Positions 20,345 to 32,449 of a stretch of DNA of 64,000 nt are shown here, piece after piece. Position 1 is the stretch's first letter; every line of letters starts with the position of its first letter. The DNA lies in contig OX463809.1 of NCBI GenBank assembly GCA_949825045.1, forward strand, positions 1,081,501-1,145,500. Reading direction: 5' to 3'. A program made the position numbers and the translations under genes. The notes beneath the pieces were generated by a model that was not told where the DNA came from, did not search any database, and saw only the letters and a program-made list of their open reading frames with translations. The DNA is from Argyresthia goedartella. Lineage: Eukaryota; Arthropoda; Insecta; Lepidoptera; Argyresthiidae.

Positions 20345-23300
20345 AAGAAGCTGAAGGCTTGAAAATGCAGTCGGCTTTTTTTTTATAGGTAATTCCACTT
20401 GTTTCATTCTCATATTTGCTATGTTCTCTCGAGAATCGCACAATGCAGCTTCATCTAAAGTACTGTCCATTGCTTGTCGTCTTCCAAGGCAAGGCAATCC
20501 AAGGGACTTCCATGCAGACTGAAATGTTGGATGGAGGATACTATTTAGTCTTCAAGTCTTCAAACCTTGTCGACCCTTTAACCTGATGGAGCAGCAGGCA
20601 TAGGTGGTAGCACACGGTGTTGTTGGGATGAATCGTGAAGACCCTACCTGCTCTTTTTTCACTTCTGGCCAGCCCTCTTCAGCTTCCCCGTTTTTCTTCT
20701 AGTTTCGTTTTGTTGTTCCAGGCAAAGTAGTAAGGGACGTAAGAGTACAACAGCGTCTTAGCAAAATTGACCGTTACGCAGATTTCAAAAAAGCTAATAG
20801 AGTTGTCTGAGGTGGGCTGTTTATTTTATCTGACAGGTTATTAGAGGAGAAGTATAAAAGCTGACCGCTTTAAAGATGAACAGCAAGATATAAGACAGGG
20901 GGGAACCTTTCATGAATGGGAAAGGTTAAGATCCTCCAAACAGCTTTGGAACGGCTTATGTACCGGCCGCTTTCGTAAATTTTTACCTCATCTTACTCAT
21001 TCTCCAGAGTAAAGGTAGCTTGATCACTACCCTTGTTCACATACTTGCAAAAATAGTTCATAGATTTAACAGAGTTGCAGTACTCCACATTAATATGAGC
21101 ATTGAAAGTACGTAACAGGACATGATTGTACGGCACCACCCAGCGGATGTCCAACTCAATTTCGTTCTTTCGTGACTACTGTCAGCTGGATACCTCTTCC
21201 TATATTGCAGATATCCATCGTCTCCTGTCTGGGTGTCCTTAAGAAGTGGTCGAGGGTATCTCTTACTACAACTACCATTTTCCCTGCAGAATGAATTGTA
21301 GTTTATACTACCGCAAGGACCATGTATCATTAGCCTGCACAATATCGTAGAGGAGTGGGTCTTGCTCTGGATCTGGTATTCCGGCACAAATAACATTATC
21401 AATCTTGTGAGGAAGACCCCATTTTTGCCATTCCACTGAGTATGTAAAACAACGCATCTCCCCAAACAGATTACCTTTGTTGAGAAAAGACATCATCTTT
21501 TTCACCTTTAGATACCTATAGATAACCTAGCTATAATGTCGTGGCGATCGTTCGTCTTTTGGCCAGGTAAAAGTATATCTGTGATGTCTTTCCATCGAGG
21601 ATTACACCTAAATGGGATAAAAAGGTCAGGACGGTCGAATTGGCGCACGTATGTCGTTGCGTCTTGTGTACACTCGTGCATAAAGCATGGTCCCCCAGTT
21701 AAAGATGACGGGAGCATCACCTTTTGACCCAGCTGCCCACCATCAACGTCCTGCCTCCCTATGGCATCCCGTAAGTGTATATAACTATCAGCCCTCAGCT
21801 GCGCCTGGTGGTTCCTGATATATTTCAACATTTCCGTCTCTATTTTGGCGCACACGTCAACAAAAAACTGACTAAAAAGGGAACGGAAATACACCAGGTG
21901 ATTGTCTTCTCCCGGTCTTATCATACTACGAAAATAATAAAATTTGCAGAGGGGACTGTCTTTTTAAGTTTTGATTTGGTCTCAGGATCATGCTGAGGTA
22001 CAGAAATAGAGTACCCATCTTCACCACGGCAAAACAAAAGTGGATACTGCAGGGTGTGGTATGAAAGGTGGATCTCACTATGCGCTGTAAGGAGTTACCG
22101 TGGCTTTCAAGGATAACGTCTCGTTTCTCAAATTGAAGACCACCATTACTAAAGCCACCTCATTTGATGTTGGAGCATTGAAACGACCCCTGTGATTGTC
22201 CAGTGGCTTCCTCTCAGCATAAATAACTACTTTAAATTATTTAGACGTTGCAGGAACCTTGCCCAGTGCGACCTTAAAGTCTCTTACATAAGCATGAAAC
22301 GTATGTAGCATTTTCTGTAATTGTCTGACTAAGCCAGGTTTTACATCTAGAAAGTAACTGCACCTCAATTGTACTTCTCTATCATCTTCGCCAACAAAAT
22401 ATATTTGTAAAAACTGTGGTTCTTTTGAGGTGCTGGCAGAAAATTTCCAACCAAATGATATATCTGGCCTTGAACTTTAAAAGTAGGCATAAAACCATCT
22501 TTTAATATCTGTTTAGCTCCGAACGACGTCATTTGAAAGCAGCTATTATATTTACGAATACCGTTCATAAACCGGTCATGTTCTGTATGTAAATTTATTA
22601 TCAAGCTGTAGAGAGGCTCGGGGAGCTGTATATGAGGCGGGAGCTGCACCTTACCAGCCATACAGCACATGCCGGGTGCCTCCTCCTTCCACTTGAGAGC
22701 ATTGCGCCACCGGCACTTGTTGCTCATGGAACCTCAGGCCACGGTGCTGTCGATTTTATGCTCTGTATCGATATCATATGCTAAGCCGGAGTGAGCCTTG
22801 GTTTTCCAGGCATGTCATTTCCTTTCTACTCGAGGATTATTTTGCTCATATCGAGTTTGTGACGACCTTTGCACCTCAGGGTGAGCTCGGTGGTACCAAG
22901 CTACAGCTGCTCAATTTATATCAGGGTGAGTCCGACGGTACCTAGCTACAGCTTCTCTATTCAAATCAGGACGATTTTGCTGGTATCTGGCCACAGCAGC
23001 ACGGTGTATTGCTGGGGTTTTTTGCACATACTTTTTAAAAGCATTTTTGAGTTGTTGCTTTCGAGTAGCGCCGGTGCACCTGGCACGACGTTTTTTACGT
23101 CCAACGGTAAGAGATAATGAGTCTCGATCTGTTTCTGATAGGGACGGTGGGATAGCAGGCACTTCACTTCTTGTCTTAGTAATCTTCTTGGCTACTACAG
23201 GGAGAAGCGAATAAGGAGAGTCGCGCTCGGACATTGCCGCGGTCACATCACTAATAGCGTATGCATCAAAATGGCCACGTGACAGATCATCTGAAAAGCG

Positions 23301-23670
23301 CATTCGTCCCACGGGGTCACCTGCAGTACCAAAACTTATATACAGCTCACCGTTGCGGTAAACTTCAAAAACCCACGCTTCGAGCTCACATAAACTACCA
23401 TAAGTAAAAGAGCGTGACATGTCATTGCAGTATTCAGTAGCACTGGAGTAATTGTCCCCGTTACTATCGTGGGACATAATGGCAAACTCTTCCCAGTTAG
23501 CCACCACATGGCCAACGATTTGCTCACGCACCTCCCTGGCCATCACCTGTGTGTCATACTATAGATAGGAGATAGACTGAAACAGACAGGCTCCGTCTCC
23601 AATTATTGGAACGATGGTGCGAGGCACCATAGTCCCATCAATGTTCAATGATTCAACAGTCATAGTGATA
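20345..23670 (-). pseudogene. Helitron-like element (OTU + Helitron-N + Rep), decayed
   Basis: Minus-strand frames follow the order of a Helitron/Helentron Rep-helicase protein. About 23665-23546 has an OTU-like start (IIGDGACLFQSISY, catalytic D-G-x-C), continued to 23220 (EEFAIMSHDSNGDNYSS.., SRGHFDAY with the expected His). About 23050-22830 has 14-residue tandem units AVARYxxxxPDxNR. 22727-22365 has a CRWRNALKW..MCCMAGKVQLP zone. 21924-21508 is Helitron-like N (YFRSLFSQFFVDVCAKIE, LPSSLTGGPCFM..CNPRW). 21505-21058 is the Rep zone, ending at about 21045 with YFCKYVNKG (two Tyr). To 20345 run GRYISRSKAVWRIL and DEAALCDS. The HUH histidine segment is deleted, and there are many stops. The helicase domain is not in the window copy. 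Confidence 0.88.
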
Positions 23671-24175
23671 GATAAAGCAAGTTAAATTATATTTTAAACT
23701 AAGTCGGAGTACTGAAAAGATTTGCGCTGATATATAACGCTCTTTATAACGAAGAAATCAAATTTTCAATTTAGAAAAGATTAGAATAGGTAACAACTTA
23801 GTACATTTGGAAGCAAAATATTGGCGTTGAAAAGCAGTTCCTAAAAGATAGTATATCACAAATAAATACAGTTAAACGATCGCAGTGCTAGCGCTAGACG
23901 TGATATCCAAACAAATGTCGAATCTATAATGAGCTGGCCCAGCTGCCTCCTCGCGCTGCTTATTCTCCGGCCTCCGGGTAGCGGCACGCGCGTATCATAT
24001 CCTTTTTGGATGATGATTAAAAGTGATATATGAAAACGTTAATTTGTAGACATTAACGCACAATCAATTATAAATTCCCTAGCCCGAGGGAATAATAAAA
24101 ACATACCTAATCAGAAAAACAGAACGAAAGCAAAGCTGCATAATTTTAAAGAAAACATAATTTACAAAATTCTTA
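23671..24175. other. No assignable feature
   Basis: Sequence between the Helitron-like element and the next repeat. It holds one short GC-rich patch near 23930-24000 and no frame or shared repeat. Confidence 0.45.
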
Positions 24176-24179
24176 TAGA

Positions 24180-24880
24180 AATTTTCCACCCCTATTTTTT
24201 ACATTAGAGGATCATTTTCTAAGTACGCAGTAACATGTCCTGCTTTATTTGTACCCAATTGGCTAAATACCATACAAACTTTCTACACCCATATTACCAT
24301 AGGTGAAATTTCCAAAAATACTTCCTTAGTGGATGCCTACACTATGCGAGGTATCTATCTATATGCATAATTTCATTTATTGTTTGCTTGGAGACTTTGT
24401 ATACACAACTTCATCCCCCTTTTCAACCTTTTGGGGGTGGAATTTTCATATACGCTGTTACACTACTCAGTTATATTTAATATTCAGCCATAACACAAAA
24501 TTTGAAGATCCAAACTTCAAAACTGATGGACTTTCATACAAACTTTCAACCCCTATTTTACCCCCTTAGCGGTGAAACTTAAAAAAAACGCTGAGTCACG
24601 TATTCATTAATTTTTAAACTTCAGTCTAAACACAGAATTTGAAGATCCTAACTTTAAAACTGACGGACTTTCATACAAACTTGCAACCCCTATTTTACCC
24701 CCTTAGTAGTAAAATAAAAAAAACGCTGAGACACGCATTCATTATTATTTTTTTAATCCGTCCTTATTCCTTGTCTACATTATAAATGAAACCTTTATGA
24801 TAAATTTCAGCTTTCTAGGTTGCAGGGTTTGGGCTGGGCGTTGATGAGTCAGTGAGTGAGTAGGGCCTTCTCTTTTTATA
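24180..24880. repeat. Repeat with two internal tandem copies of about 130 bp
   Basis: 24480-24605 and 24611-24745 are direct copies sharing 'acacagaatttgaagatcc', 'ggactttcatacaaactt', 'cccctattttacccccttag' and 'aaaaaacgctgag'. Related but weaker blocks occur upstream (24185-24330, 'accataggtgaaattt'). It ends with 'gggctgggcgttgatgagtc' and 'agtgagtgag'. It looks like a non-autonomous element that grew by internal tandem duplication. Confidence 0.75.
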
Positions 24881-25229
24881 TATGTGTGAGTGGTTACGCG
24901 AAAAGGGACCTGTAGGGATTGGACACGGTTTTTCCGGTTTTTTAGTGATTTTGATTCCTTGGACTTTCCTCTTTAAGTGGTCCAAACAGTTTTTTTTAAG
25001 TGGTATAGTTTTTTTATAAATTTAATAATGTCGCTAGTCGGTCTTCTGAATAACCGCAACACTTCATTTACAAATTGAAACTTGTACACTTCACTGATAC
25101 TATTAAATTGTGTAATATTATACGCAATGCACCTGTTGTTGTTTGAGAAAATCGACTCCAAACTTTGAACACGATTTTCTCGAAATATTTTTTTCCCTGC
25201 AGGTCCCTTTTCGCGTACCCACTCACATA
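24881..25229. mobile_element. MITE with about 35-bp terminal inverted repeats
   Basis: The left end 'gtgagtggttacgcgaaaag' with 'ggacctgtaggg' is the near-exact inverse of the right end 'ccctgcaggtcc' with 'cttttcgcgtacccactcac'. About 350 bp long, AT-rich inside, with no transposase; flanked by TATA-like sequence. It is inserted immediately after the 24180-24880 repeat. Confidence 0.88.
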
Positions 25230-26205
25230 TACAGAATAATAGGTTCCTACTTAAGAACCGATTCTGATTATCTAAACTCTATTTTTTTTGATGTTACGTA
25301 ATTACAATTAGCGTAATGCGATTTCCGCCCTAGGAGGTAGGTAGGTAGGTAACCACCGCAGTTTGTTGTCAATGTCAATAACATGTACCTTACTAGGTAT
25401 AAAAGGTATGTGGTACATTTTGTACCTAGGTAGGGTCATTTGCTAGTTGGCGGCCGATTAGTGGAGTACCCAATTTTACGCCAGGCAATAAATAATATAT
25501 AATAATAATAATAATATAATAAAACAAGAGGAGAGTATTTGTCGTATGGGATCACCAATATTTGCAGACGTATATTATATGGTCTATAATTACCTATATA
25601 AAATATAAGATAATTAAATATTATAATACTTTAATAATATTATTATATTATTTATGAACTTGAACCTCAGAACGTTGGCTGATAGAGCCGACAGCCCTAA
25701 GATGAAGCACTGGGTGGATGTGCACTTAGACAGGAATAAGAAGTAATGTGTTGTGTTATAGACATTATTATGAGAGGACGACGAATGAGTGTGTGGACCT
25801 AACTTACTTCGATCTTGTTTTCGGTGTAGCCAATTTATTTATTTTTTGATGTTTTGTTTTGTGTCTTTATTTTTATTTTTCATTTTAACGTGTTTAATTA
25901 TGGATGTATATCTGAAATAAATAAATTTTGTTAATATTATAAGAAAAAAAAACTTCAAAATATTGAGTAATGCTAGTTTGCGGCCGCTGTTTTCAGTTTG
26001 CGACTGGTTTTCAGCCAGATAGCCGCTGCCAGATATTTTTTATAATTGACTCGGTTTTTATCAAATAAAAGTTGTACATCATGATATTGTCAACAATATT
26101 TTTTTACACATTTTCCCTGTGAATTCACCATTCAGGATATATCGTGATTCTAAAAAAACAAAGAAGTTACATACGCAACCCATTATCTGCACCACCAGCG
26201 AGGTG
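25230..26205. other. AT-rich spacer with (AAT)n and possible retroposon 3' end
   Basis: Contains a (aat)n/(ata)n tract at about 25490-25525, an inverse AT-rich partner at about 25620-25650, and 25670-25940. The last resembles a LINE 3' end: short coding-like segment LNLRTLADRADSPKMKHWVDVHLDRNKK, then T-rich 3'UTR with 'aataaataaa'. The family was not identified. Confidence 0.4.
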
Positions 26206-26212
26206 CAGTAAA

Positions 26213-26560
26213 AGGGTTTCATACCCAAAGGTTACCGAAAAGGGACCCTAGTCTCAGCATCCGCTATTAGTGCGTCCGTCCATCCATCCATCTGTCCGGC
26301 CGGGTTACACATAAATACCGGTCAAATCCGAATTGGATTCGTACAGTAAAGCTCTTTATCATCTCTGTACCATCACACGAGAAAAAAAAATAGTTTAGTC
26401 TCTAGAAATATTCCCTCTGTGAAATTTTTATTTTTATACCATTTATGTGTTATTGCCCGCCTGACGATATATGAACGGACAGACGGACGCATAGACAACG
26501 GGTTCTTTCCAATAGGGTCCCCATTTTAGGTACGCTTCGGGTAAATGAAACCCTATTTTG
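26213..26560. mobile_element. Repeat C-like element with inverted termini
   Basis: The left end 'gggtttcatacccaaaggtt' with 'gggacccta' is matched inversely by 'agggtccccatttt..tacgc' with 'cgggtaaatgaaaccct'. Internal 'gtccgtccatccatccatc' and 'gaacggacagacggacg' are also inverse. Two half-copies of the repeat C start are thus arranged head to head. Confidence 0.7.
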
Positions 26561-26694
26561 TTTTCAAGTACACTACTTTAAAGGTGGTTTAGACTGTGTT
26601 GCTTACATATAAGTAAAAAATGATCTAAATCGTACCCTATATGATTAGCAACCACTTAGGCAATCGTATCCCAACCAATTAGAATTGGCGAGAA

Positions 26695-27075
26695 ATTAGT
26701 AGTTCTGGTGGCCATCTGTAGTTTTCATCAACAGTTTCACTTTGCGTCACCAAGTCTTTCTTCCCGAGAGCAAGTGCATGAGTTAGTATAAAAATACTCA
26801 AATCGCTATAGATGTGTCTTTATCATATGAAAGTTCCCGAGAGTTGTCCATCGTTGAGAAGCTCTCCTGGTATGTCAACGTCACCTCCAACTCACCTTAT
26901 GGATTATGCCGCAATTTATGGGATACCTAGTATTGAGCAGTTCCAGTGGTCATCTGTGGCCTTCATCATCAGTTCTAATTCACAAAATGATGCTTTTCGA
27001 GAGTGAATGCACGAGTTACTATGAAAACACAAAAATCGCTATAGGTAAGCCTTTAATAGTTGAAGAGTACCTTCG
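26695..27075. repeat. Two diverged direct copies of a roughly 130-bp unit
   Basis: Shared blocks at about 26700-26830 and 26925-27060: 'gtggccatctgtag.tttcat' versus 'gtggtcatctgtggccttca', 'cgagag.aagtgcatgagtta' versus 'cgagagtgaatgcacgagtt', then 'aaatcgctatag'. The order and spacing are preserved. Confidence 0.65.
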
Positions 27076-27079
27076 AATT

Positions 27080-30040
27080 CTCCAGAATTCCTTCATCAAA
27101 TCTTGACCCGATGTCAATAAGACCAATTGAGAGGTAAACATTTCAAACGAAAAAAATATGATTTCCAAATCGGTCCATCCATCTTGGAGAAATCAGGGCA
27201 CGTTCATAAAAAAAACAAAAACAAAAAAAAAATCCTTTCGGTCTGTTAGAAATATGACAGGTTAACTAATAGATTCGCAATATCTCATTAATAATGATTA
27301 ACAGTAAAAGGTGTAAAAAATTGTACGTCATATTATGTTTGACAACTTTAGTTTTAATTTTTTTTTTGATTAAACATACCGTTTAACAGAAATATGTAAA
27401 TACCGATGTTTTCACCTTTGACTTTGAATTTTCCTACCAGTAGTGGGCTTGGGGAAGACTTTTGATTTGTGTATTTTCAGCTCTATGCACAGTCATGCAA
27501 TGACCGCCAATGACTATTTTGACTGGAATATTGTATTACAGTATGATTACAGTGTTATAGAAGAAGAAGAAATAATATACTAACAGTGAAGGAATATCAA
27601 ATCCCAAATGTTAAAACAGGTCGACAATCAAGGATCTTACTCAAAGCAAAAATAAAGACTAAAAATATATTTGATTCACCATTTCAGTTTTTCGACTACC
27701 CCGCCGCAAACTAAAATTATTGCTATTTCATATGTCAGTTCGCGGCCACGTAATGTTTCACTGGTTTTTTCACATTTTATACCAAATAAGTAAGAAATTG
27801 TATTGAATACCTCAGATACGAAATCAGCAAATAAAATCATAATAAGAAAAGAGCACAGGAAAATATTCACTTCTAAAGCGACACGTGCTCGCTGTTTATT
27901 TCGCAAACATATCGACTCGGGCAGCATATGCGTCCAAATGAATGAGATCGTCTGGTTACCTGATTCATTTATCCCACCCAAATTAATTTGTCCCGAATTC
28001 TAGCACTATTCTACTTTCCGAAAATCAATTGTATTTTGATAAGAAGACCTGAGAATTTTTATTATGATAATATTTCTAAAATAGGTCCCTCAAATGGCCG
28101 CCAATAAGCCCCTGGCCGCCAACTGGCATAATGACCCTACTTACATGGCATAACTTAACGTGGAACGAGCATGTAGAAGGTAGGTAGGTACATACTATAG
28201 GTACATATTAGCATAATATAAGTAGGTACATTGGAGTAAAATAAATATGTAGTTTCTAATAAATGGGTTGTCATTTAGGTATTTAAGTGGGTACCTAGGA
28301 TCTATCTAAATGAGAAAATTATTTTCAGAATCATATAACAACCAAAGCTTGGGACTTCTCAGACACCCTTATCCAATTCTTCAGCAGGACCGGAAAGAAG
28401 CGTCTGCCTACGTGTACCGCACGTACCATCAACCAAGTAGTAGGTATGTGAAAGTATGTAGTTTTGTTTGCTTCCTCTTTAGTATTTACAAATGAGAATA
28501 TTTGAATTGCGAAAATCATCACGTCCTTAACTGAAAATGATCTAACTAAACCGAAACCATAAAATTTAAATCTATTACAAAATATGTGTTTTCAGAAAAC
28601 CACTTACCATTAAATACAAGTCACTTGAAAAGCCATTCCTTGCGTAAAATTCATTACCATAAACACTCCACATCTCGCCTGCTAACTTAATAACAGCACT
28701 CATCTTGTAAACACCAAAAACTCAACGTAGGTATCTCCACCACACATACTAAAGTTTCTCAACAACAATGATGTTTACACTTTTGGTGATTTTTCATACA
28801 GAATTCATTTGATCTGGGTAATTTGTTGGTTGAGGGGGTGCAGCACACGCCTGCGCGTGGTAAGCTCGTCTCGCGACTGTCTGTCCGCTGCCGCTGCCGC
28901 TGCCCTCTCCCGTGGCCGTACCTGTTGTATTGAGGATCTCGCGCCTGCGTACTAGCGTACAGCTGACTGGGATATGATTTTTCAATATTTTCGAGGGGAG
29001 AGCCACATGCGAGCAACACTCAAGAAACTGTCGTTTGTCCTGACGGTTTTTACTTCTACGGCTGTTGAGAGCTTCACTGATCTGCAGTCATATGGCTCAT
29101 CTTGGTTTTGAGGTACCTAGGTACAAAGTACATAGGCATCTAGTTGATGCGGTGCCTTGACCAAAGTCGGTCAGCCATCATCATCAGCTTCAGGGACCAA
29201 TATGCTGGGCTGTAGTCACGTACAGTCGAGTTACCCTGGTGCAACTATAATCTTTGGATCCTATTCCCTATATATGCACGAAATAAGGTTACACAAGTCC
29301 AGAAAGGGTAAGTACCTACCTGTCTGAGATCGCGACTATACACGAGTTAGTTCAGAAGTGGAGAGTGGTTAAGCTGGAAAGTCTGATACTGACCTTCAAT
29401 AACTCACGAGGCCGACACGAGATTTTATTAGACTTGTAAGATAGGTAACTTTAAGTACGCAAAATTAAGATGTATAGTTACGAGATTATTATCTCTCATT
29501 CCTAAGGTGAAACGCTAATTTTAATTGACTATAAAGAAATTTTTTGCTTTGTAGAGTTTCTATTTTATAATCTATGATTTTAAATGTTTGTGTTTGTGAC
29601 ACCACCGTACAGATGTAGTGAATAATCCTTTCCTTTCGTATTTTCTCGGAAATGTTCGTTTTTGTCTTACTACTTCACTCGCACTCAGTACCCATTGAGA
29701 CGGGCAATTTGACATTTGACATTGATAAATAAAGTATGCGATTTATTTGATACCTACACGTAATTTAATGATACAGTAATTCATAGACACATCGGCACCA
29801 TTCGGGTGTTATCGTTGTTCCGAGTTTTGCCGATAGGAAAGGATTATTCACTACATCTGTACCCTAGTGTGGGAGCAGAGGCCTTGCGTTCATATCAGAT
29901 ATTTCTCTACTCTCTTCCTGTGTGCTAAACAATATAGGTAAGGAATCGTGCAGTTCTAATGCAGAAAATACCCAAATGCCATAAACTACGGTTTTGTTAC
30001 GTAAACAAGACAAAGTTTCGCTAACAGTACAGCGCTGCTA
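27080..30040. other. No gene recognised
   Basis: About 3 kb holding only short frames; the 101-codon minus frame at 27676-27981 lacks a supported start or domain. 28860-28930 is GC-rich with (gccgct)n and gives arginine/glycine-rich frames. No element was identified. Confidence 0.4.
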
Positions 30041-30041
30041 G

Positions 30042-30183
30042 GTACAGTGCGCGCCAATATTATCTTTTTCTGAGTGCCGCGTGGAGGGGGTAGCCCTCTC
30101 TCCTCGCATAGCATAAGAGAGAGATAATGGTTACCCCCTCCACGCGGAAGTGAATCACAAGAGAAACTTCTCGCGCACTGTAC
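30042..30183. mobile_element. Small foldback/MITE with two nested stems
   Basis: Outer arms gtacagtgcgcg (30042-30053) and cgcgcactgtac (30172-30183) are exact inverses. Inner arms 30077-30095 (ccgcgtggagggggtagcc) and 30129-30147 match at 18 of 19. 142 bp, non-coding. Confidence 0.8.
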
Positions 30184-30390
30184 AATCTATTCCCCATGGA
30201 CATAAAGAGCTGCAGGAACACTGTGTCCCCACAGCTATGCTATCAGAGTTATCTACCTTCGAGGAGTAGTCACCAGTAGACCGTCAGTCCAGTTCCCGTG
30301 CAGTTATATCTTCTGGACATTGACCCGTCCTTTGTTGTCGTCAGCTGTAAACCTACTGAAGTAAGTAGGTTACCTACCAACATGTTTCTC

Positions 30391-30800
30391 AGGGTTTCAT
30401 ACACGAAGGGTGCCAAACGGGACCCTGTTACTAAGCCTCCGCTGTCCGTCCGTCCTTCCGCCTGTCACCAGGCTGTATCTCTTGAACCGTGATAGTAAGA
30501 CAGTTGGAATTTTCACAGATGATGTATTTCTGTTGCCGTTATGAAAAAAAAAAATACTAAAAAACAGAAGAAAATAAATATTTAAGGGGGCTCCCATACA
30601 ACTATTCTTTCAATACCACATACAAACTTATGAATGCACCTAGTTACGAACATGGAGTGTGAAAGTAGCCGCACCAATAACTTTGTAAACAACATTTTGC
30701 TATGTAAAATCCAAACTATTCACCCCACACCCTCCTTACCATAGCAAGGTGGTGCGGAACGCATCGTGCGCGAGTTCGACTCGCACTTGACCGTTTTTTA
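30391..30800 (+). repeat. Interspersed repeat C, near-full copy
   Basis: Begins 'agggtttcatacacgaaggg', continues 'tgccaaacgggaccctgtta', 'ctccgctgtccgtccg', 'aggctgtatctcttgaaccg', 'ttttcacagatgatgtattt', and ends 'gttcgactcgcacttgaccg'. Other members: 13421 (part), 26213, 35583, 40655-40785, 54165-54297 and 56236-56682. Non-coding. A repeat of this type is common in lepidopteran genomes; its class is not settled here. Confidence 0.85.
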
Positions 30801-31022
30801 TAGCTCGATAAGCTGTACCGATCGCGACTTTACTTGTATCCGAAATAGCTTACATATGGTGTAAATACACGCAGCTGAACGAACTGCCGAGCGAACGTGT
30901 CGCCAACGCGAGTGAGCGAGACACCGAGCCTAGGAATACAGCGAGTGAGCGAGACAGCAGTGAGTACCTACTACAGTACATAAGCGGGCGGCTAGGATCT
31001 TGCACCCATGTGGGGACCCGGA

Positions 31023-31266
31023 CGCGTCTTCTGAAAAGCCCGTGGGGCACAACGCTGGGCCGCGTTGTGCCCCACGGGCTTTTCAGAATTCTATACCGCC
31101 TGAAAAGCCAGAGCGGTACAGAGCGACGCTGCGTTGTACCACACGGGGTTTTCTAGCGGTCACATTGACATTTCATCGCCTGAATAGCCCGTGGAGTACA
31201 GCGCCTGCGGCGTTGTGGCCCTCTGGCGTTTCATGAAGCTTGTAGTCTGGCTATTCAGAAGACGCG
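31023..31266. repeat. Three-hairpin array inside a 13-bp inverted bracket
   Basis: Hairpin 1: 31031-31054 and 31063-31086 are exact 24-bp inverse arms (left arm begins ctgaaaagcccgtggggcac) around an 8-base loop. Hairpins 2 (about 31099-31155) and 3 (about 31182-31238) are degenerate versions with the same layout: ctgaa.agcc..., gtacagcg.., gcgttgt.., ..ttt. The whole is bracketed by cgcgtcttctgaa (31023) and its inverse ttcagaagacgcg (ends 31266). GC-rich, non-coding. Confidence 0.85.
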
Positions 31267-31972
31267 ACCCGGACATAGCAGAGAGGTCTGACTCGGGCAT
31301 GGGTAATTCCATTTTTTTCCCTTCCAACAAAATAAAATTGCACCCTTACATCCTAAAGTGCTTCTCGTCAGGCTAATACAAGATAAGCCACATACACCTT
31401 TCTGTAAGGGTTCGTCCGTGTGCTGTTCTGACGTGAGTTACTAAATTCTTACACACCTGTCCTCATGCTCCTAGCCTCCTATTGTAATAAATGTGCTCCT
31501 ACTTGATACTTCGCAATTCGCCTTGCAGTTGGAGCATGGGTATCCGTGTGCTCCTACCAGTTGTAAATAAATAGTGAGAGCACCAGGACAAACGCCCTCA
31601 GATGCAGAAGGGGTGCTAACGCAGTGTACATAGTAAAATGCTAACCGAGCGAGCGACATAAAAACAGGCAATAAACAGCTTGTCAATTGAACAAATTTGG
31701 TTAGGTTAGCTACGTGCCAGATTTGGGCCTGGAATCAGCATGGACAAACGACGACACTAAGTATGCCTACGGACTAGGCGGTTGGTGTTGGCCGGCCGCG
31801 CCCAATAATAGGTATGAAAAAAAATACATTCGCACTAGGCCGCCCAACCGCGGCGGTCGCCCGGAGCACTAGCGGGGAGGGGCGGCTAGCCGCAACCGCT
31901 TAGTGCATAGGCCCACTAAAATGTATGCCGTCTGTCTCTCGCCTGGTAAATAAATTACTTTGCGCCTTTTTG

Positions 31973-32070
31973 CCCGCCAGCGCCACCGTCTCGCCAGCGC
32001 CACCGTCTCGCCAGCGCCACCGTCTCGCCAGCGCCACCGTCTCGCCAGCGCCACCGTCTCGCCAGCGCCA
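31973..32070. repeat. 17-bp minisatellite
   Basis: Just over five copies of tcgccagcgccaccgtc in tandem. It gives spurious Arg/Ala/Trp-rich frames on both strands. Confidence 0.95.
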
Positions 32071-32449
32071 CCTTCTCTCAACCTGCTCTCAACTGAAAGT
32101 CTTGACACTGTCGGCCACAGCCGACATTATTCATTGAAAGGAGACCTTATCTCGTAAGAATTCAGTTGTATTTTGCATAGCATACCAAACATGTTGGCGT
32201 GTGAGTGACTCATTTTGTATTTGATGTGTGGCGGTCAAATGTGAAGCGGCACTTAATTTGAGCAGGAATCAGTGCTTTCAGCCCTTTACTTGCGGTAGGG
32301 AAGCGATGCGGTCAGACAGGACTGTGTGACATCTGAGATCACGCCTCGCTACACATTCGTACCAACTCAAAGAGGAGATCAACGTACCTATTACTGTACA
32401 AGAATTAGAATATAAGCCAAAAAAAATAAATTAGGAAGGTACTCACTTA

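Noticed and set aside
22869..23117. Plus-strand ORF with repeated S-V-V-P-S-Y-S units
   Set aside because: Antisense of the AVARY peptide repeats of the Helitron-like protein; periodicity comes from that coding repeat.
31869..32157. Repetitive Ala/Arg/Trp-rich ORFs
   Set aside because: Produced by the 17-bp minisatellite.
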